8,717 nucleotides of DNA from Chitinophagaceae bacterium (lineage in GTDB: Bacteria > Bacteroidota > Bacteroidia > Chitinophagales > Chitinophagaceae), in NCBI GenBank assembly GCA_025963615.1, contig JAOQAL010000039.1, forward strand, positions 1 through 8,717, in the 5' to 3' direction. Made by a program: the position numbers and the translations under genes. The notes beneath the pieces were generated by a model. The model made no database searches. It was given only the letters and a program-made list of their open reading frames with translations, and had not been told where the DNA came from. Positions 7,186 to 8,717 of this stretch are shown piece after piece. How positions within the stretch are numbered: position 1 is the first letter of the stretch; each line of letters begins with the position of its first letter.

Positions 7186-7213
7186 AGGGTACCATAATTA
7201 GTAGGGTCCTTTT
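7184..7213 (+). terminator. Weak hairpin with short T-run after the DUF1328 gene, possible attenuator
   Basis: AAAGGGT (7184-7190) can pair with GGTCCTTT, with two G-T pairs, and the structure ends in TTTT (7210-7213). The stem is short and the loop is long. If real, it would only partly uncouple the DUF1328 gene from the downstream genes. Confidence 0.25.
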
Positions 7214-7291
7214 AAATACTTATCAATTATTCTAATGAATTGTAGGGCAAAACGAGCATTCATATTTTCTAATCTTTTAAAAATACATTTT

Positions 7292-7594
7292 ATGGGTAAC
7301 TCAAAAACTTTAGTTGGATTTATGGCCGGGGCCGCTGTGGGTGTGGTGGCAGGAATTTTATTTGCACCTGATAAAGGATCTGCTACCAGGGAAAAAATAG
7401 CCAGTAAAACCGGCGATCTGACAGATTCGGTAAAAGAATCGTTCAATGATTTTATTGATGGATTAAAAGAAACCTATAGTGGGGCTAAAAAGGACGCAGA
7501 ACAACTAAGCGATCAGGCCAAAGCATCGTTGAAATCAGCTTCACAGGAGGCTAAAAATGCATTATCACAAGATCCTTTAAACAAATATTCCTGA
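7292..7594 (+). CDS. YtxH-domain protein
   Basis: This 100-residue protein has a Gly/Ala-rich membrane helix at about 7-25, followed at once by LFAPDKGSATREKI (23-36), the signature of the YtxH family. The rest (about 30-95) is a charged, Ala/Lys/Ser-rich amphipathic helix likely to form a coiled coil, with a short polar end. It should be anchored in the inner membrane with the helical part in the cytoplasm. YtxH proteins are general-stress-associated in Bacillus; a molecular function is not established. The frame extends upstream to an ATG at 7235, but that 19-residue addition is basic and unlike the family, whose members begin just before the membrane helix, so ATG 7292 is used. It is 37 nt ahead of the holin-like gene and is probably co-transcribed with it. 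Confidence 0.93.
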   Translation: MGNSKTLVGFMAGAAVGVVAGILFAPDKGSATREKIASKTGDLTDSVKESFNDFIDGLKETYSGAKKDAEQLSDQAKASLKSASQEAKNALSQDPLNKYS

Positions 7595-7606
7595 ATGTTA
7601 ATTCAG
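7591..7606 (+). other. Small perfect hairpin spanning the YtxH stop codon
   Basis: CTGAAT and ATTCAG form a 6-bp stem around the loop GTTA. The TGA stop (7592-7594) lies in the 5' arm. No T-run follows, so it is not a classical terminator. It could affect termination efficiency, mRNA end protection or coupling to the next gene, or be chance. Confidence 0.35.
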
Positions 7607-7631
7607 ATCCGGCAAATTCAAAGGTTTTGTT

Positions 7632-7973
7632 ATGGAATCCATTATTGAAAACGTTGAACATATTATTTCCAGGCTTGGAGATGTAACAAGAACGACAGTA
7701 GAATTATGGAAGCTGAAGACAGCAGATAAAATATTTCAAATAATGTCTTCTATCATATCCATAGCTGCAATAGTTCTCATTGTGACTATAGCCATTTTGA
7801 TTTTAAGTATTGGAGGTGCATTATGGATTGGTCATTATTTAGGAGATACCAGCTATGGATTTTTTATAGTAGGTGGCTTTTACGTTCTTGTTTTGATAGT
7901 TATAGTCTTACTCAGAAAGCAGTTAATCATAACGCCGTTTAATAATTTTTTAAGCAACAAAATTTTAAAATAA
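7632..7973 (+). CDS. YqjE/phage-holin-III-like membrane protein
   Basis: This 113-residue protein has an N-terminal amphipathic helix (about 1-34), two membrane spans (about 36-62 and 75-95) joined by a short loop rich in glycine (GGALWIGHYLGD, 61-72), and a basic C-terminus ending in NKILK. This layout, an E-L-W-K-L-K-like segment (24-29) before the first span and R-K after the second, is characteristic of the family called Phage_holin_3_6, which includes E. coli YqjE. Despite the family name, members in chromosomal stress clusters are not lysis proteins. It is followed after a single nucleotide by the next gene, so the two are almost certainly translated together. There is no lysin or phage gene nearby. 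Confidence 0.88.
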   Translation: MESIIENVEHIISRLGDVTRTTVELWKLKTADKIFQIMSSIISIAAIVLIVTIAILILSIGGALWIGHYLGDTSYGFFIVGGFYVLVLIVIVLLRKQLIITPFNNFLSNKILK

Positions 7974-7974
7974 A

Positions 7975-8301
7975 ATGAGCCAGTCATCCTCAAGCGTTGT
8001 ATTGGAATCAAGAATTGATGAATTGGAGTTGTCCCGGCAGGAACAAATGATCGCGCTGAGAACCTCCACCCGGCATTTTATAAATAGTGTTTCGCCCGGG
8101 CAAATCGTGAAAAAGGCCCTGGATGAATTTGCAACCTCTGGAAATTTGAGGACTGGCTTGCTCAGGACGGCAATCGGGGTAGGAGCTGGCCTGATTACCA
8201 AAAGAATAATAAGACACTCGTCGCCAGGACTTGCTAAAAAGATTACAGCCTGGACCTTGCTATTCTTTTTGACCGTATGGATCAGGAAAAAAATGTCCTG
8301 A
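7975..8301 (+). CDS. Unrecognised protein with hydrophobic C-terminus, coupled to the holin-like gene
   Basis: I do not recognise a family for this 108-residue protein. It begins with a Ser-rich start (2-8), then a predicted amphipathic helix (about 10-40) containing several E/R residues. A polar stretch follows, then a Gly-rich, weakly hydrophobic segment GLLRTAIGVGAGLITKRII (61-79), a KK-containing linker, and a C-terminal hydrophobic segment (about 89-103), closing in RKKMS. It may insert once or twice in the membrane with a cytoplasmic basic tail. Its start lies 1 nt after the stop of the holin-like gene, and its position matches that of yqjK in the yqjD-yqjE-yqjK cluster, although I see no clear sequence match to YqjK. 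The ATG at 7975 is fixed by the tight spacing. The frame ends in a stem-loop that includes its stop codon. Confidence 0.85.
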   Translation: MSQSSSSVVLESRIDELELSRQEQMIALRTSTRHFINSVSPGQIVKKALDEFATSGNLRTGLLRTAIGVGAGLITKRIIRHSSPGLAKKITAWTLLFFLTVWIRKKMS

Positions 8302-8309
8302 CAAGGACA
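8294..8309. other. Perfect 6-bp hairpin spanning the stop of the gene at 7975-8301
   Basis: TGTCCT (8294-8299) and AGGACA (8304-8309) pair exactly around GACA. The stop TGA (8299-8301) lies at the stem-loop junction. On the plus strand it is preceded by a run of A and not followed by T. Read on the minus strand, the same stem is followed by a T-run, which resembles a terminator, but no minus-strand gene lies upstream of it. Confidence 0.35.
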
Positions 8310-8339
8310 TACCAGACCCGGTATTGCTCACAGATGAAA

Positions 8340-8368
8340 TTGCGGGTTTATAATCCTGGATAAGTTTA
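8340..8368 (+). promoter_or_regulatory. Candidate Bacteroidota-type promoter for the 68-residue gene
   Basis: TTG (8340-8342) is followed after 18 nt by TAAGTTTA (8361-8368), which matches the Bacteroidota -7 element TAnnTTTG at five of its six fixed positions. It would start transcription near 8375, about 50 nt before the ATG at 8427. The 125-nt gap from the previous gene is consistent with a separate promoter, though read-through is also possible. Confidence 0.4.
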
Positions 8369-8426
8369 ATAGCGCCTGTGGTTAATAAACTAATGGTACT
8401 TATTATCTGAAATTAAATAACATTTT

Positions 8427-8633
8427 ATGCCAAAATGGTTAAGGGCGCTGATAGCAGGCTATGGCGCTAAAAAACTTGGAGGTGGATGTCTGAGTACTAT
8501 TCTTGTCTTCGTGATTATTTATTATGCGTTGGGAACCTGTAATCGCCCCAGGCAGGTACAGTCGCCGCAACATGGCAGCTTGAAAATAGAGCATCATTCC
8601 GTTGGCCCGGGTTACGCTGCGGCTGAACTTTGA
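8427..8633 (+). CDS. Small single-span membrane protein with a GYGAKKLGGGC motif
   Basis: This 68-residue protein starts MPKWLRALIAGYGAKKLGGG, continues with C21 and one hydrophobic span (about 22-36, ILVFVIIYYALG), then a polar tail with a second cysteine (C38) and several His, Pro and Gln residues. The segment A-G-Y-G-A-K-K-L-G-G-G-C (10-21) looks like a short conserved signature, and I recall similar small proteins in Bacteroidota, but the family and function are unknown to me. The positive residues before the span suggest an N-in topology with the tail outside the cytoplasm. The start is the first ATG in frame, with a leader (ACATTTT) like that of the YtxH gene (ATACATTTT). A candidate promoter lies upstream and a strong stem-loop begins 4 nt after its stop. 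Confidence 0.75.
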   Translation: MPKWLRALIAGYGAKKLGGGCLSTILVFVIIYYALGTCNRPRQVQSPQHGSLKIEHHSVGPGYAAAEL

Positions 8634-8637
8634 ATTG

Positions 8638-8693
8638 ATCCATCCTTTAGGAGCCGATAGCCGGTGTAAGGCCATCTCCTGGAAGATGGATTT
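8638..8693 (+). terminator. Long stem-loop, likely terminator of the plus-strand gene cluster
   Basis: The arms 8638-8653 and 8676-8691 pair over 16 positions, with one C-A mismatch and two G-T pairs. The 22-nt loop contains a further small GCC/GGC hairpin (8660-8662 with 8670-8672). The stem begins 4 nt after the stop of the 68-residue gene and is followed by TT, then AATTAAC, so the T-run is short. A terminator is the simplest reading; a structured 3' end that stabilises the mRNA is the alternative. Confidence 0.6.
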
Positions 8694-8717
8694 AATTAAC
8701 GGAACGAAGGGGCGCTA

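Noticed and set aside
7235..7291. Longer YtxH product starting at ATG 7235
   Set aside because: The additional 19 residues are not family-like; the conserved helix begins just after ATG 7292.
7198..7446. 82-codon minus-strand frame over the YtxH gene
   Set aside because: It is a shadow of the YtxH frame, which has a clear family signature; the antisense translation has none.
7632..7973. Prophage lysis gene
   Set aside because: The holin-like name is a family label only; no endolysin, spanin or phage structural gene is near, and the context is a small membrane-protein cluster.
8294..8309. The 8294-8309 hairpin as a minus-strand terminator
   Set aside because: It has a T-run on the minus strand, but no minus-strand gene is present to its right, and the A-run is explained by lysine codons of the plus-strand gene.
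8427..8489. Lipoprotein signal ending at C21 of the 68-residue protein
   Set aside because: The hydrophobic span follows the cysteine instead of preceding it, and GGG-C is not a proper lipobox.

Overview
The window looks like chromosomal DNA from a member of the Bacteroidota, most probably the Chitinophagaceae or a close relative. This rests on the moderate-to-low G+C, the AT-rich leaders with little Shine-Dalgarno signal, a promoter-like site resembling the Bacteroidota TTG...TAnnTTTG type, and the style of the small membrane proteins. The assignment is inferred from reading the sequence, not from a database search. No tRNA, rRNA, CRISPR array, transposase or phage structural gene was seen.

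Region A (1-5463, minus strand) is a compact carbohydrate operon. In transcription order it holds a GT-B glycosyltransferase (4324-5463), UDP-galactopyranose mutase glf (3189-4331), a two-domain protein with an N-terminal GH1-type TIM barrel and a C-terminal RmlD-like Rossmann domain (1265-3220), and a second GH1-type protein that runs off the left edge (1-1135). The first three overlap by 8 and 32 nt; the fourth follows after a 129-nt gap. None has a recognisable signal peptide, so the pathway appears cytosolic. Glf would make UDP-galactofuranose, the transferase would use a nucleotide sugar, and the two GH1-like proteins would trim, remodel or transfer the product. The RmlD-like domain lacks the nucleotide-binding glycine motif and the usual catalytic residues, so it is probably a non-catalytic module. 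This operon is the most interesting part of the window.

Region B (5464-5779) is a 316-bp leader or intergenic stretch upstream of the operon. It contains a 7-bp inverted repeat, an AT-rich palindrome overlapping a possible promoter, and a 12-bp direct repeat.

Region C (5780-6755, minus strand) holds a stand-alone CheY-like response regulator followed by a four-helix membrane protein of unknown function.

Region D (7018-8633, plus strand, divergent from region C) is a run of five small genes: a DUF1328 (YtjA-like) membrane peptide that is only 55 codons long, a YtxH-domain protein, a YqjE/phage-holin-like membrane protein, an unrecognised protein with a hydrophobic C-terminus, and a 68-residue single-span protein. 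The set resembles the stress-associated envelope cassettes typified by yqjD-yqjE-yqjK in enterobacteria, although the component families are not all the same. It ends at a long near-perfect stem-loop that is probably a terminator.
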